Program-made: the position numbers and the translations under genes
Notes under the pieces: generated by a model
Database searches by the model: none
What the model saw: the letters and a program-made list of their open reading frames with translations, nothing else
Told to the model about the DNA's origin: nothing
Shown: piece after piece, positions 1-11,289 of the stretch
How positions within the stretch are numbered: the first letter of the stretch is position 1
How the letters are laid out: every line of letters begins with the position of its first letter
NCBI RefSeq assembly: GCF_030272615.1
Contig: NC_081414.1
Span: 825,310,896-825,374,895 of the forward strand
DNA: 64,000 nucleotides
DNA from: Cryptomeria japonica
Taxonomy: Eukaryota > Streptophyta > Pinopsida > Cupressales > Cupressaceae
Direction of reading: 5' to 3'

Positions 1-1481
1 TGCAGAACTTGGTGACATGATGATATTATATGTTGTCATTGATGTCAATATGTTGAAGTAAGCAAACTGGCAAGAGAATTGGTATGATATTGTGAACCAG
101 TATATGTAAGAACCGGTATGATAATGTGAACCGGTATATGTGAAAAAGTGAAGCAGTATGTTGGAATGAGAACCGTTATATGGGAAGTTTTGTATCGGGG
201 TTTCATTTGGCATGACTACCAATTGGTAGTCTCAACTTTAGGGTTTCCGGTTGATGCATTCCAAGCATGTGTGATTCAACTGATGACATCTTGTGATGAG
301 TTAGCATTGTAATGAAGACCAGATAGTGTTGCCACGTCAGCCTTGTGCACGTGAAGGATTTCCTTGAGGATCTTGCATGGAGATTGATTCTATCTACCTC
401 GAGAATGTGAAAAGTCTCTGTAAATGATGGAGAGCGGATGATGGGTTATCAGCTTCCTGAAGTGACAAAGAATGAATGTTGGAGAACATCTTGAGATCTA
501 TTCAAGGTTGTTGTATTTGATGCAATGTGATTAATGGTCAAGATTGAACCAACTGAATTGTTAAACCTAAATGTTTAGGGTTTAGGGTTTATGCTACCAA
601 CCTATTTGTTTCCTATAAGGTCGTTGATGTTTTTCATTTTGAAGTTGTTGGCAAATGTTATGTGTGTATCCAAGTGAAGAGATACTTGATTCTTGCCAGA
701 CCGGAGAAGTTTGTTGATACCTCTAGAATGTGATTGCAAAAGAAAAGGAGCTAAAGTGGATCGGCCTTGGCATTGTGTGATATTATCAGATCAGTGTATT
801 ACCTGTTGACATCTAACCATTTCAGCACTTGGAAAATCCCTTAACCGGGTAGCTTTAACAGACTTTTGTGTAAATCCTTTAATAGGGTGACTCAATTCAA
901 TGAGCTCTTCAAATCCTCTTGCGAGGTAACCTTTAACAGGGTTCTAACCTTTAACTGGGTATTTAGCCATCCCTTAACTGGGTGATCCCTAGTAGGATCG
1001 GTTCCTAGTAGAACCTATTGTAAAAGTCTTTAACCGGGCTAGGCTCCTAATAGAGCGGACTTCAAAAGAGTTCAAAGAAAAACTTATGGGTATTCATCCC
1101 CACCGTGGTTTTTCCGAGTTGGGTTTCCACGTGAAAAATCTATGTGTCATGTGTGATACTTTTCATGTGATGCTTTAATATTTTCGTTTAAGTGGTAAAG
1201 CATGTTGAACCAACAGTCATTATATTTCTAATGATATATTACCTGTTTATGCATAAGGGTGAAGTGGAAATGAGATATTAGATTGTGTAGAGATCTAAGT
1301 GTTTACCAATTTATGTTATTCATACTCTCACTGTGTGTAACTGGTAGTGCCCGGATTTAGACCGGTGTTACTATTTACCAGTTAAGTGCAGTCTTTGTAA
1401 TCAAACTGGTTCAGGGAAAGTTTTTGTTTGTACTGATTCACCCCCCCTCCCAATACCAGTTTTCTACTAACTGATTCATCA
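1..1481 (+). repeat. Copia-type LTR, left part cut by or close to the window edge
   Basis: This segment has no ORF. It carries the marks of a plant copia LTR read on the plus strand: repeated phrases of the type CTTTAACNGGGT around 840-1,040, a motif near 1,110 (GTGGTTTTTCCGAGTTGGGTT) that precedes the 3' part of many such LTRs, a C7 tract after TGATTCA at 1,441-1,447, and an end at ATTCATCA (1,481). The LTR at 62,312-63,464 ends in the same ATTCATCA, so both probably belong to one family. A start near 32 (TGTTGTCATT) is possible, but no polypurine tract precedes it. Whether this is a solo LTR or the end of a longer element is not visible. It interrupts the RNase H part of the adjoining LINE. 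Confidence 0.6.
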
Positions 1482-3897
1482 TTCTTCATCACCCCTTAGA
1501 TAGTTAATAATGTTTTTTGAATCCCCTTCCACTCAAACACAACTAAAGTTATGTTTTTTAGCAATAATTAGGCTTTGATAGGCCCCTATAGCTTCAACAA
1601 TATGGTTGGTCTAAGTTCCCAAGGGGAGCGCCACCGCTGAAATAAAATTGCCATCGTGATCTCGCAACACTCCCCCGTACCCTACCAGCCTAGGGTTCCC
1701 TTTGACCACCCCATTAAAGTTGTTTTTGGCCCACCCTTGGGGAGGTAATCTCCAGCTAATGTTGGTTCTTTTATTTATCTTAGGCATGGTTGACTGAAAG
1801 AGATGATTTAACTCCCAGGCATTGGCAACTCTGACCTCATAATAATTTACATTTCCATTCTGATTTTGACTATTGATATTCACAATAGAAATATTTTCAT
1901 TGATGGCCCTGGTAATTTTCTTGAAGACAATTATAGGTTGAAGATAAATCTCCCTAAAGATTCTGTTATTACACTCTTTCCATAAGCCCCACGCCACATG
2001 AGGAAACAAAAGGACCATAAAATCTTCAAAAGATGATTCCTAGTAGGCGGTCTCCACTGATGAAAATACTCTTTAACAGACCTGGGGAAGATTCAACAAA
2101 GATCCCATTTCTAAAGCACTTGGTACCATATTTGAGTAGAATAAGAGCAGTGCAGAAAGAGATGATCAACTGATTCCGCATCCTTCATACATAAATAACA
2201 TCTATTAGGCATAGAATCCTCTCTTAGAAAGATTATCCGTAGTCAGGATTTTGTTCAGGAAAAGAAGCCAGAAAAAATGTTAACCTTAGGAGTGAGACCT
2301 TTAATCCACACCTTAGACTGCCAAGAAATAGGAGGATCAACATAGCAATCCATAGAAGAAACCAAAAATTTACCATTAGAAGAAAATTTCCATATTAGAT
2401 CATCTTCAAATCTTTTTTCTAACCTAAAGGAGTTTAAGGACAACTACAACTGAGTAAAAACCAGTTAACATCAGCGAGGTTCACCCATTTACCTTCCTTC
2501 CAGTAGTCATCTACCATCAATCCAAAAGAAGCCACACAAGTATCTTTAAAAGCCCCTAGCAAAGGATCAAAAGCCAGTGAATATTTTCCAATCCAATAGT
2601 CGTCTTAAAAATGAATACTTCTCCCATTCCCCACCTTCCAAAAAATTCCATGATAAGCCACATCCCTTGCTTTGACAGTATTATTCCATAGGTGGGATCC
2701 AATAGGAATATGAGGGGAGAAAAAAATATCTTGAAAGGAGTGAACATTAAAGAGGTATTTCTTATGCCATAAAGTATTCCATTTTCTTTTACAATCATAG
2801 GTTCACCAAACTTGTTTAGTCAGAAGAGAAAGATTAAAACTCTTGATACTTTGAATCCCCAGACCCCCATACTTCTGGGGTTTACAGAGACTCTCCCATG
2901 CAACCAAAGGAATTCTCTTTCTTTCCTCCACCCTAGACCAAAGGAATCTTTTCTAAATTTTTTCAATGGTCTCTGCATATTTTGAGGGAATCTTGAACAA
3001 CTAAGAGCATACACCGGGAGGTTCTGAAGAGTGGCTTTAAGCAGTTGAATCTTACCAAGCTAACTAAGGAGGGCCCCCTTCCAACCAACCAACTTCCTAT
3101 TGAATCAATCGATCAAAGAGAGCCAAAAGGTATTAGAAGGTTTAGGTCCCAAAGGAAGACCAAGGTAAGTGGAAGGAAGCAAATCAATCCTACATTCAAA
3201 AATGTTAGCAATCTTTTTTTTCCTAGACTCAGGAGTATTGATAAAATAGATAAAACTCTTAGCTCTGTTGACCATTTATCCCGAGGCCTTTTCATAGAGG
3301 TCGAGGGTAGATTTAATAACTCTAGCCTCCCCCCAAAAAGAGCTCCCCAATAAGATTGTGTCATCCACAAACTGCTGATGAGAACAAGTGAAATTAGCAG
3401 AGGAAGACTTCAAACCTTTTAGAGATCCATCCAACACCTGTTTATGAATAAATCTGCCCAGACTTTCAGCCATGATAGTGAACAAAATTGAGGATATAGG
3501 GTCACCCTGCCTTAACACCCTTGAGGTTATAAAGAAATGAGAAGGTGGTCCATTAACAATAACAACAATAGAAGTAGTAGAGACAAGCTGCTAGATAAGA
3601 CTACTGACTTTACCCAAAAAACCAAAGGCACAAAGAACTTTCTTCAGAAAACACCAATCCACCCTATCGTAAGCCTTTGCAATTTCCTACTTCAGCAAGA
3701 AACCTAAAGATTTAGCCTCCATCAATGAATGAATATTCTCATGGACAATAATGATGGAGTCAAGGATTTGTCTCCCTGGGACAAAACCGTTCTGTTGAGG
3801 AGAGATTAGAAGGGGTAAAATCTGTAACAACTGCGATGTGAGAACTTTGGAAATAATTTTGTAAAAGGAATTGCACAAGCTGATAGGTCTGAAAGAA
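1482..3897 (-). pseudogene. 5'-truncated LINE ORF2 (RT, zf-RVT, start of RNase H)
   Basis: Read on the minus strand this is the 3' part of a plant L1-type LINE ORF2. The order is: RT start with FRPISLCN and GFVPGRQI (about 3,760-3,897), RT motif B RQGDP and motif C FVDDTILLG (3,350-3,510; the usual residue before VDD is Y or F-A), a thumb and connection region (2,560-3,110), a zf-RVT zinc ribbon with CYLC then HLFLHC (about 2,140-2,220), and the first part of RNase H with NFNGVVKGNP (1,611-1,760) and a VEGDS motif (about 1,510-1,530). Endonuclease and ORF1 are absent, as in most LINE copies, because reverse transcription stopped early. The frame is broken many times. The 3' end is missing because the LTR at 1-1,481 sits inside RNase H. 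Confidence 0.85.
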
Positions 3898-5720
3898 TAG
3901 TGATTGATTTTGTTTATTTTGACATTCATTTTCATTATAATTCTACAAGTTAAAGGGAGGAAAAATGTAAAGGTGAAAAGTGCACACCTTGCACTCTCCC
4001 CCTTCATTTTGGAGTCACTTTATTTGGATTTTCCTATTGAAATGATTGATTCACAAGTGGCATGCTTCTATGTAAAAGCTGGTAAACACAATTACAAGAT
4101 ATTGGAGTAGAATTTTTGTCTATGGTGATCCTGTATGGTCCATTACTAGGCTAAGAGAATGTATTACATATCTTATGGCTACATGATTATGTTATAGAAC
4201 ATGTTTATATGATGACCCTGTGTGGTCCATGACTAGATTATAGGGTTATCATACAACATCATATGCAGATTTCATAATGTAATCAAACTCATCAAGTGAC
4301 CCTATGTGACACAAATATGATAGGTTGATCTTAATATGATGTATTTTTTTGCCTTTTGGTAAACTATATTTAATACAAAAAATCGGTAAGTAACTTGAAT
4401 CTAACTTGACATCATTTGCAAAAATCTATAGAGACTGGTCTTCATCTGCATTTTAATTATTCTTGATCTTGAGTCAAATTTGTAAGTGACACAAAAAATG
4501 ATCACTTAAATTTAATATTAGAATTTAAATATATGCTTAATCCAGTTTCCTTCCTACTAGCCATTATTTGCCAAATTATGCATGAAATGTGTGCTTGGAC
4601 ATTGTATAAAAGGAAAAAGCCTAATTTTTTTTTCTACCTATATCAAAGTAAGCAAGATACATACATGACATATTAAAGAATTACATTGTCATTTTTATTT
4701 AGTGACAAAATAGTGCATGATCCATGAATTATTGTGTCTTTGGTCAGTACTCCAAACTATTATTTGGATCTAGGGATTTGATATAAAGAAGAGGTCCTCA
4801 ACAAATTCCGCAATGTGTTCATCAACATTGCTTATTTTTCATACATAAATCCTAAAAAGAAAAGCAAGTAGATTCAAGACATTTATAGGTGCACAAGTTA
4901 TTGTTTTGGATATAGATTAAACCCATATACTAGGTTCATTTCCACATATGCAAAATCAATCCATAATAGAGAGCAAAACATTCAACTCTAACTTAGTGCT
5001 TTTGAGTCATGATTTTGATCATTGAATAGAGTCTTGGATATTAGAATATGATCTAAAATAAAAAGTCTTTAAACCACATAAAGTTATGTTCTAATTTCTT
5101 AACATTTAAAAAAATACATATATGTGTCAATTATTATTTTAACTTCTCAAAATTAAATTTAATTGATTCCTTATATTAATTTTTTAATTTTAAAATCTAA
5201 AATATATTTTATTTCCATACAATATTATTTAAATACTATTAAAAAGAGAGAGAATTATTTATGTAAAAGTTTGATATTAAATTTTTTTTTCATTTTAATA
5301 TTGAAAAAGTCTCTTAACCCAAACCACTCCCCTAACTTTTTAATTTATATTAAAATTAATCAAATCTGGACTTTAAAGGTATTTAATTTTCAAAGCTTCT
5401 TTCACCCGGGCTTTTTAGGCTTAGAAAAATGCTTAGGCTTGCGGTAAAGCTTGTTGATGAGGAAGGTATTACATACCTGAGTTTTATAAATTTATTTTTT
5501 TAAATTTATAATAAAATATGTAGTGTATATATATGAGTGAATTTAAGAGTTTATCAAATATTTAAGTGTGGGATTGTGGACAAAGGTTAAGTGACAAAAA
5601 GATAATAGAAAAGAGATGGTTATAAATAATTTTATTATAATTTTGTGATGAGTTTCATTTTAAGTTGTATATGATATTATATTGTAAATTAGGTAGGTTT
5701 TCAAGTTTATAAGAATAATT
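3898..5720. other. AT-rich intergenic spacer, no gene seen
   Basis: No coding motif on either strand. Two imperfect copies of a phrase of the form TGATCCTGTATGGTCCAT lie near 4,122 and 4,213, about 92 bases apart, with a weaker third near 4,300. The rest is AT-rich. The short ORFs here have low-complexity composition and no recognisable domain. Confidence 0.6.
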
Positions 5721-5808
5721 TTGAGTATCTATCTAATTTACAACAAAACATCAGATAAATCTTATAAATTTGAGTATCTATCTAATTTACAATAAAACAT
5801 CATATAAT
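5721..5808. repeat. 49 bp direct repeat at the left flank of LINE 2
   Basis: The phrase starting TTGAGTATCTATCTAATTTA occurs at 5,721 and again at 5,770 and continues with few mismatches for about 39 bases. It stops just before the composition changes to the GC-richer LINE at about 5,811. Confidence 0.75.
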
Positions 5809-5810
5809 AA

Positions 5811-6246
5811 GTTGGAAAACCCCAGCCGTGATGATGATGCTAGCATTAGCAATAACCCTCTAATGATCCTCAGATCTAGAACCCCCGTTCATTCGGTCTC
5901 CTCTTCACTTGCAGGACTTACTTCTGACACTAGCACCATTAATCCCTCGGCTTCAAATTCGCTCGAAGAAATAGAGGACAATCATATAATAGAGGTTATA
6001 TACGCCAATAAAGGTTTAGAAGAAATTAGATCTAGCACTATGCTCCCTAACTTTCCAGGCTCCCAGTTGTCTGGGTCCGACATAGGAGGAAATGCCGATA
6101 CTAGAGCGGAGCCTCTCAAAACTAGTGAAGATGATGAGGAATCTATGAAAGGACACTCCCTTATTAAAAAAAAAGTAGGCCTATGGGCTCCAAAAACAAG
6201 AAGAAATCTGGCGATCAACAACGATCTCCCTACCAACCCCCCATAA
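5811..6246 (+). pseudogene. LINE 2 ORF1-like C-terminal fragment
   Basis: An open frame of about 145 codons ends with TAA at 6,244-6,246, eleven bases before ORF2. The product is Ser, Asp and Glu rich and has no zinc knuckle or DUF4283 motif that I can see. It is placed as the tail of LINE ORF1 only because it directly precedes the endonuclease start. The ATG at 5,770 lies in the AT-rich flank, inside the 49 bp repeat, so it is unlikely to be the true start. The N-terminal half expected of ORF1 is missing. Confidence 0.45.
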
Positions 6247-6256
6247 ACCCTCTACC

Positions 6257-9200
6257 TTGATGAAATACATATCATGGAACATTCGCGGCCTTGAGTCGCC
6301 TGACAGAAAATTTGTTATCAAAAGGTTTTTGGATTTGCACAAAAACTTAGATTTTCTGATGTTACAAGAACTTAAATCTGTTGGGTTCTCTCTCGACGCA
6401 TCGCTTGACTTCATTTGGCACGATGCAATCAAAATCTGTACCAACCACCCGAAAGGTAAAGGAGGGGTTGGGCTTCTTCTCGCCCCTAAATGGGCTATGC
6501 ACCTCAAAGATAAAGGAACCTCTCCCTGTAATAGAGTAGCTTGGGCTACCTTAGAGATGAAGGGTTCTTGCTTTGGCATATGCTCCATTTATGCTTCTAA
6601 TGATTATAAGGAATGAATATCCCTCTGGAATTGGTTAACTTCCCTCCCAAATATTCCCTGCGTCATGTCCAGGGACTTTAATATGACTGAATCCCAGAAT
6701 GACAAGGCTGGGGGTCTCCCGTTTGAATGGAAAAACTTAGAAAAGCCTCATTGGGATAAATTCAAACAACATCTGCAACTCTTTGACCCCTTGGAAGCCA
6801 CTAAACCTAACAACCCTAACCTATGGCACACCTGGTGCAACTTTTAGCAAAGCACCAATCGGATCTACTCTAGGTTAGATAGGTTCTATGCTAATAAAGA
6901 CTTCTTCTCCTTTTCCCCCAACCAGTTTGGGAATGTGGTTGCAGTCCTACCAACTACCCTATCTGACCACTTCCCCATCTTAGCCATTATCAACATTAGA
7001 AACTCCATCACCCCTTGCCACTCCCACAATAAGAAATTCTTGCTTAATACCTCCTTGTTGCAAGATGAGGATGTCCTTATTGCCATCAAATTAATTAGAC
7101 TCTTCAATCTGCAACCGCATCTCCCCCAATCCCCCTTGAGTAGATGGCAGACGAACATTTCTTCCTGGCAGATTCTTCTCCAAACCATTGGCGAGAAGAA
7201 AGCCAAGGACTTCAGGTTCATAGAAAAAAATCTTATTCTGCACCTTCACTCCCTTGAGCATGAAATTCAACTGCAGCCCTCTTCCCCTACCTTGGCTAGG
7301 TAGGTCTCCAAGGCTAGAGATATCCTCAGAAAGCACCAGTAGGTTAAGATCAGAGGTGCTTTCATCAGAGCCCGTAACCATTGGCTCCAGTTTGGTGATA
7401 AGGGCTCCAAAATATTCTTTAATCTGCTCAAACACAAACAGATCAGGGAAAAAATTGATAGAATATCTATAGACAATAAGGAACTCCTTGATATCTATGA
7501 CATCAAAGAAGCCTTTGAAGTATTTTATAAGACTCTGTTTACCTCTGAGGATGATGAGGCTTCGACAGATGCCTGCACCAGATGTAAGACCATTATCCCT
7601 AATACAATCTCTGAGGATGAATCCAACCTCCTCAAAGCTAAGCTAACTGTGCACGAAATCAAGGATGCCATTAAGGCTCTTAAGGATAACAAAGCCCCAG
7701 GCCCTAATGGACTTCCTACTAAATTCTACAAAACTAACATTGACTGGATTGCCGACAACCTTTATGATATCTATAATGAAGCCCTTGCCACAGGCACCCT
7801 AGGGGAATTCATAAATCATTAAGCTTATCCCAAAAGAAGGGGACAAAGCCTTGATTAAAAATTGGAGGCCAATCACCCTCCTCAACGTCTCCTACAAGAT
7901 CTTGGCCAAAGCCTTAGCCTCCCGAATTGAGAAGATCCTCCCCAAGTTCATCTGTTCCACCCAAACAGGCTTCATCAAAGGTAGGTACATCCTGGAAAAT
8001 CTTGTAATGAGTTGGGAATCCATGGAATGGGCCAGGACCTCCAACCAAGACGCCGCCATGTTCCTTGTCGACTTTGAGAAAGCATATGACAGGGTGGAAT
8101 GGAACTTCATCCTCATGATGCTCTCTGCCTTTGGCTTTCCTAGCGAATTCTGTGACTATGTTCGAATCCTCCTTAAAGATGCATTTTCCCTTCTTGAGAT
8201 CAATGGGACCCTCTCCCAGTTGATTCCCCTCTCTAGATCGATCAGACAGGGTTGCCCCCTTGCCCCTGCTCTATTTGTCATTGCTTCTGACGCCTTATAT
8301 TATCTCCTTACAGATGACACCCTATCCCCCCGTGTCCAAGGCATTACCCTGCCGAATGACTCTGAGCTGATCAACATCCAATTTGCTGATGATACCTCAT
8401 TCTTCCTAAAGCTCTCAACACACAATAATGATTCCCTCTATCAAAAACTTGATATTTTTGGTAAGGCCTCCGGAGCTCGGGTATCCAACACCAAATCCAT
8501 TCTACTTGGTTGGAAAGAGAATCCCCCAAACTAGCTTCAACAATTTGGCTATGCATGGGGAGGACCCACTAAACTAGTCCATTATCTTGGCATCCCCTTT
8601 TCTTTATCTCCCTCTCTTAAGGACATGTGGGGCTGGGTGAAGGGAAAGATAGACAGTAAACTCAACAAGTGGGACAATAGGGTTCTCTCCCTTGCTGGCA
8701 GAATTCAAGTCCGCCAAAAAATCCTATCCTCATATAGTATCTACTACTCTTCAGTTTGGATGTTTAGCAACTACCAAATCCTTGAAATCCAAAAGGCTAT
8801 CAGACAGCTCCTTTGGTCAGATGGGAAGGGTAAAAGGAAAGCCCACGAGGTCAAATGGACCTGGTGCCACTTGGATTAAAAACTTGGTGGGCTAGGCCTT
8901 AAGGATCTTAGACTGCAAGGCATCTCCCTTGCAGCCAAATGGATATTCCACTCTTTGGAAGGGCAAGAACCCTGAAAAATCCTCATTAGGAACAACATAC
9001 AAAATGGTGTTCCCAAAACAGCCAAAACTTGGAAAGCTCTCCCGCTCAGTGACCTAATTGCTGGCAGCTTTCCCATGTCTATCCAAGGCACTTGGGTGTT
9101 CAAATCTATCTGGAAAGCCTGGGAGCATGTGCGTGGTCTAATCAGCAACTCGAGCATCAACTCTGATAAGTCCCTACACGGTGAAAGGTCAATATGGTGG

Positions 9201-10226
9201 AACTTGCATCACAACTCCAAACCCCTTGCCCTAACCCAAGGCTGCTCCCATAAGCATTGGCATAATAAAGGAATCAAGTACATTATGGATATTCTTGAAC
9301 ATGATCACCTTATTAGCTAGGAAGCCCTTAGCACTAAATATGAACTCCCTGCATCTCATAAGAAGACATACAATATGATTAAAACTGCTTGCATTCCCTT
9401 TAACCTCCCTAAGAACACCCATGTAGACGCCCAGAGGTACCTTTCATTCCTATGGAAGGATGACTCTACCCTCCCTAAAATCAAAGCCAAATCTATTTAT
9501 GCCCTATTAAACAATGATCCGTTGGTGATTGAGCACATCAATAAACTATGGTATGTTAATCTTAGGCCCCACACTTGGCAGCAATCTTTTGTGAAACTCT
9601 GGTGATCCCCCATTCCTCCCAAGATTCAGTGCTTCAGATGGCTACTTATGTTGGACAGATTACCTATTAGGATATCGGTTGAATATGACCAGTGCTTTGT
9701 CTGCAGAAAACCTGAGACTGTGCACCACATCTTCTTCGATTGCCCCTTTGCTAGAGATATTTAGCTTCTGTTTGGAATTTCTATTGCAGAATTTATGTTT
9801 CCTCTTGATATAGTTACTGGTTTTATTCATGGACTGAGAAAGGATACTAATCTTGTTTGGCAAATCTTGTCTTCGTATATTCTTTCATTTATTTGGAAAC
9901 TCAGAAATGAGGAGAAGTTCCAAGGTATTACAAGGGAACGTATTCAGTTTTTTTAAAAACTCACACATTACAAAATTGTTGTGCAGGTCTATTTTGTGAT
10001 GAACCTCGAGAGAAATAAGCTACTGTGGTTCCTAAAAGATGGCAGGGCAACCATGTTTGTTTATGAGATGCAAGACGGGTATGAATGGGCTAGGATCGTA
10101 GAGAACCAGACCTCCTTCGATAAGGCAGTGCAGAAGCTGATAAAGGATCTACAGGACAACAGGCCTCCTCCCTTCAACAGGATTGAGATGTGCTCCCAGA
10201 TCCTTGCTAGAAAGAAGGTGGTCTAG
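6257..10226 (+). pseudogene. LINE 2 ORF2: endonuclease, reverse transcriptase, zf-RVT
   Basis: An exonuclease-endonuclease-phosphatase domain opens at 6,257 with SWNIRGL and MLQELK and closes with SDHFPIL near 6,965. The usual GDFN reads RDFN at about 6,670. RT follows: KAPGPNGLP (7,690), NWRPITLLN (7,860), motif A FLVDFEKAYDRVEW (8,060-8,100), motif B RQGCPLAPALF (8,245) and motif C FADD (8,380). A zf-RVT ribbon CFVC...HHIFFDC lies at 9,695-9,745. There is no RNase H; the C-terminal 75 residues (about 9,990-10,226) are unlike the RNase H tail of the other two LINEs here. The frame is constant from 6,257 to about 7,810, where one base is lost, and constant again to 10,226. About eleven in-frame stops, six of them TAG, make it dead. 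Confidence 0.9.
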
Positions 10227-10437
10227 ATGGAAGGCGAACAGGGTTGGACCACATGGCTGGAGGATCAGGATGAGATCCTCCAATTCTGATTTATTCTGCT
10301 ATGACCCCTCTTTTTGGATAGTTAGATAACTATATATATTTCTCTGATTGGTGGTTGAGGCCTTGCCCCCCGCTCCCTAGTTTTGTATAAACTCTCTGTC
10401 TATATTTTGAACTCTTGATTTCTAATATAAAAAAAAA

Positions 10438-10502
10438 TGAAATCATCATTAATTTATATTCAAGTTTTGTTTTATTTGTTAGCAATGAAATCATCATTAA
10501 AA
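10438..10502. repeat. Short direct repeat just after LINE 2 poly(A)
   Basis: A 15-base phrase TGAAATCATCATTAA occurs at 10,438 and again at 10,487. The spacing of 49 bases equals that of the unrelated repeat on the other side of the LINE. Confidence 0.7.
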
Positions 10503-11284
10503 ATAATTTTACAAGAGTAGAAAAAACTTTAATGTTAAGTATAACTCAAAAATATATGATTGAAGATAATATAATGACATAATGATGATGAATTCTATTG
10601 GGCATTGTACACCTTGTTGTTAAGTTCAAAACCTAGTGAACAAAAGGCAAGTGACAAAAATGACAACCTAAAAAGGAAGTGAGACGAGATAACTAAACTA
10701 CAAATTAATGACAAGTTCCACTATCTGTTGCACATGTTTCACATTCAATACATTCAAGGATAAAAAATTACAATAATAGTAGATGAAAAATAAACAATGA
10801 AGATGATGACTGAAAAATAAAAATGATTAAAAATACGCTAATCACATTTTAATTATATATTACATTCCATTATGCAACACACATAATCGACCACTAAAGC
10901 AATTGATACTGCCAAAATTCCTATATATAAAAACTTGTTTATCTATAACTTTTATGTGTTTTTTATTTGTTAAAGTTTAGACTACTTGATGTTGTTGATG
11001 GCTTCTTAATGTTGCCTTTAGACTGTTTGTATATAAGATCAACACCCTTATTTTGTTTCTTTAATTATAAAAAACAATAAAAATAATAAAAATACTTAAA
11101 CTCATAGTTATAATAAACCAAATCAAGCACCTAAACTCACATTTCTAGAGTAAGAAGATTCAGAACTCAATTCACTCAAAAAAAATTTGATACCATGCAT
11201 AAAAGGAACCATCTTTTCTCCATATAAAACAAAAACACAAAATCTGCAAATCACAATGGATATTTACGTGATTCTTACTGGTTT
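10503..11284. other. AT-rich spacer, no gene seen
   Basis: No coding or structural feature recognised on either strand. The right end is the insertion point of the chromovirus. Confidence 0.6.
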
Positions 11285-11289
11285 GATCC
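11285..11289. repeat. Target site duplication of the chromovirus, left copy
   Basis: GATCC directly before the 5' LTR pairs with AATCC at 23,788-23,792 directly after the 3' LTR. Four of five bases agree. Confidence 0.65.

Larger units (their letters stand above)
5811..10437 (+). mobile_element. LINE 2, L1-type non-LTR retrotransposon, nearly full length
   Basis: The element runs from a sharp rise in GC content at about 5,811 to a poly(A) run of nine A at 10,429-10,437. It contains the end of an ORF1-like frame and a complete but decayed ORF2. The 3' UTR lies at 10,227-10,428. I could not establish a target site duplication: CATCAT occurs close to both ends but the flanks do not align well. 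The 5' end therefore may be a truncation inside ORF1. Confidence 0.8.

Noticed and set aside
3045-3353. Plus-strand ORF of 102 codons over LINE 1.
   Set aside because: Shadow of the minus-strand RT region; the product has no recognisable domain.
5770-5810. ATG at 5,770 as the start of LINE 2 ORF1.
   Set aside because: The first 13 codons fall in the AT-rich 49 bp direct repeat of the flank, not in the element.
5795-10455. CATCAT-containing flanks as the target duplication of LINE 2.
   Set aside because: Only about six bases align and the AT-rich flanks make that likely by chance.
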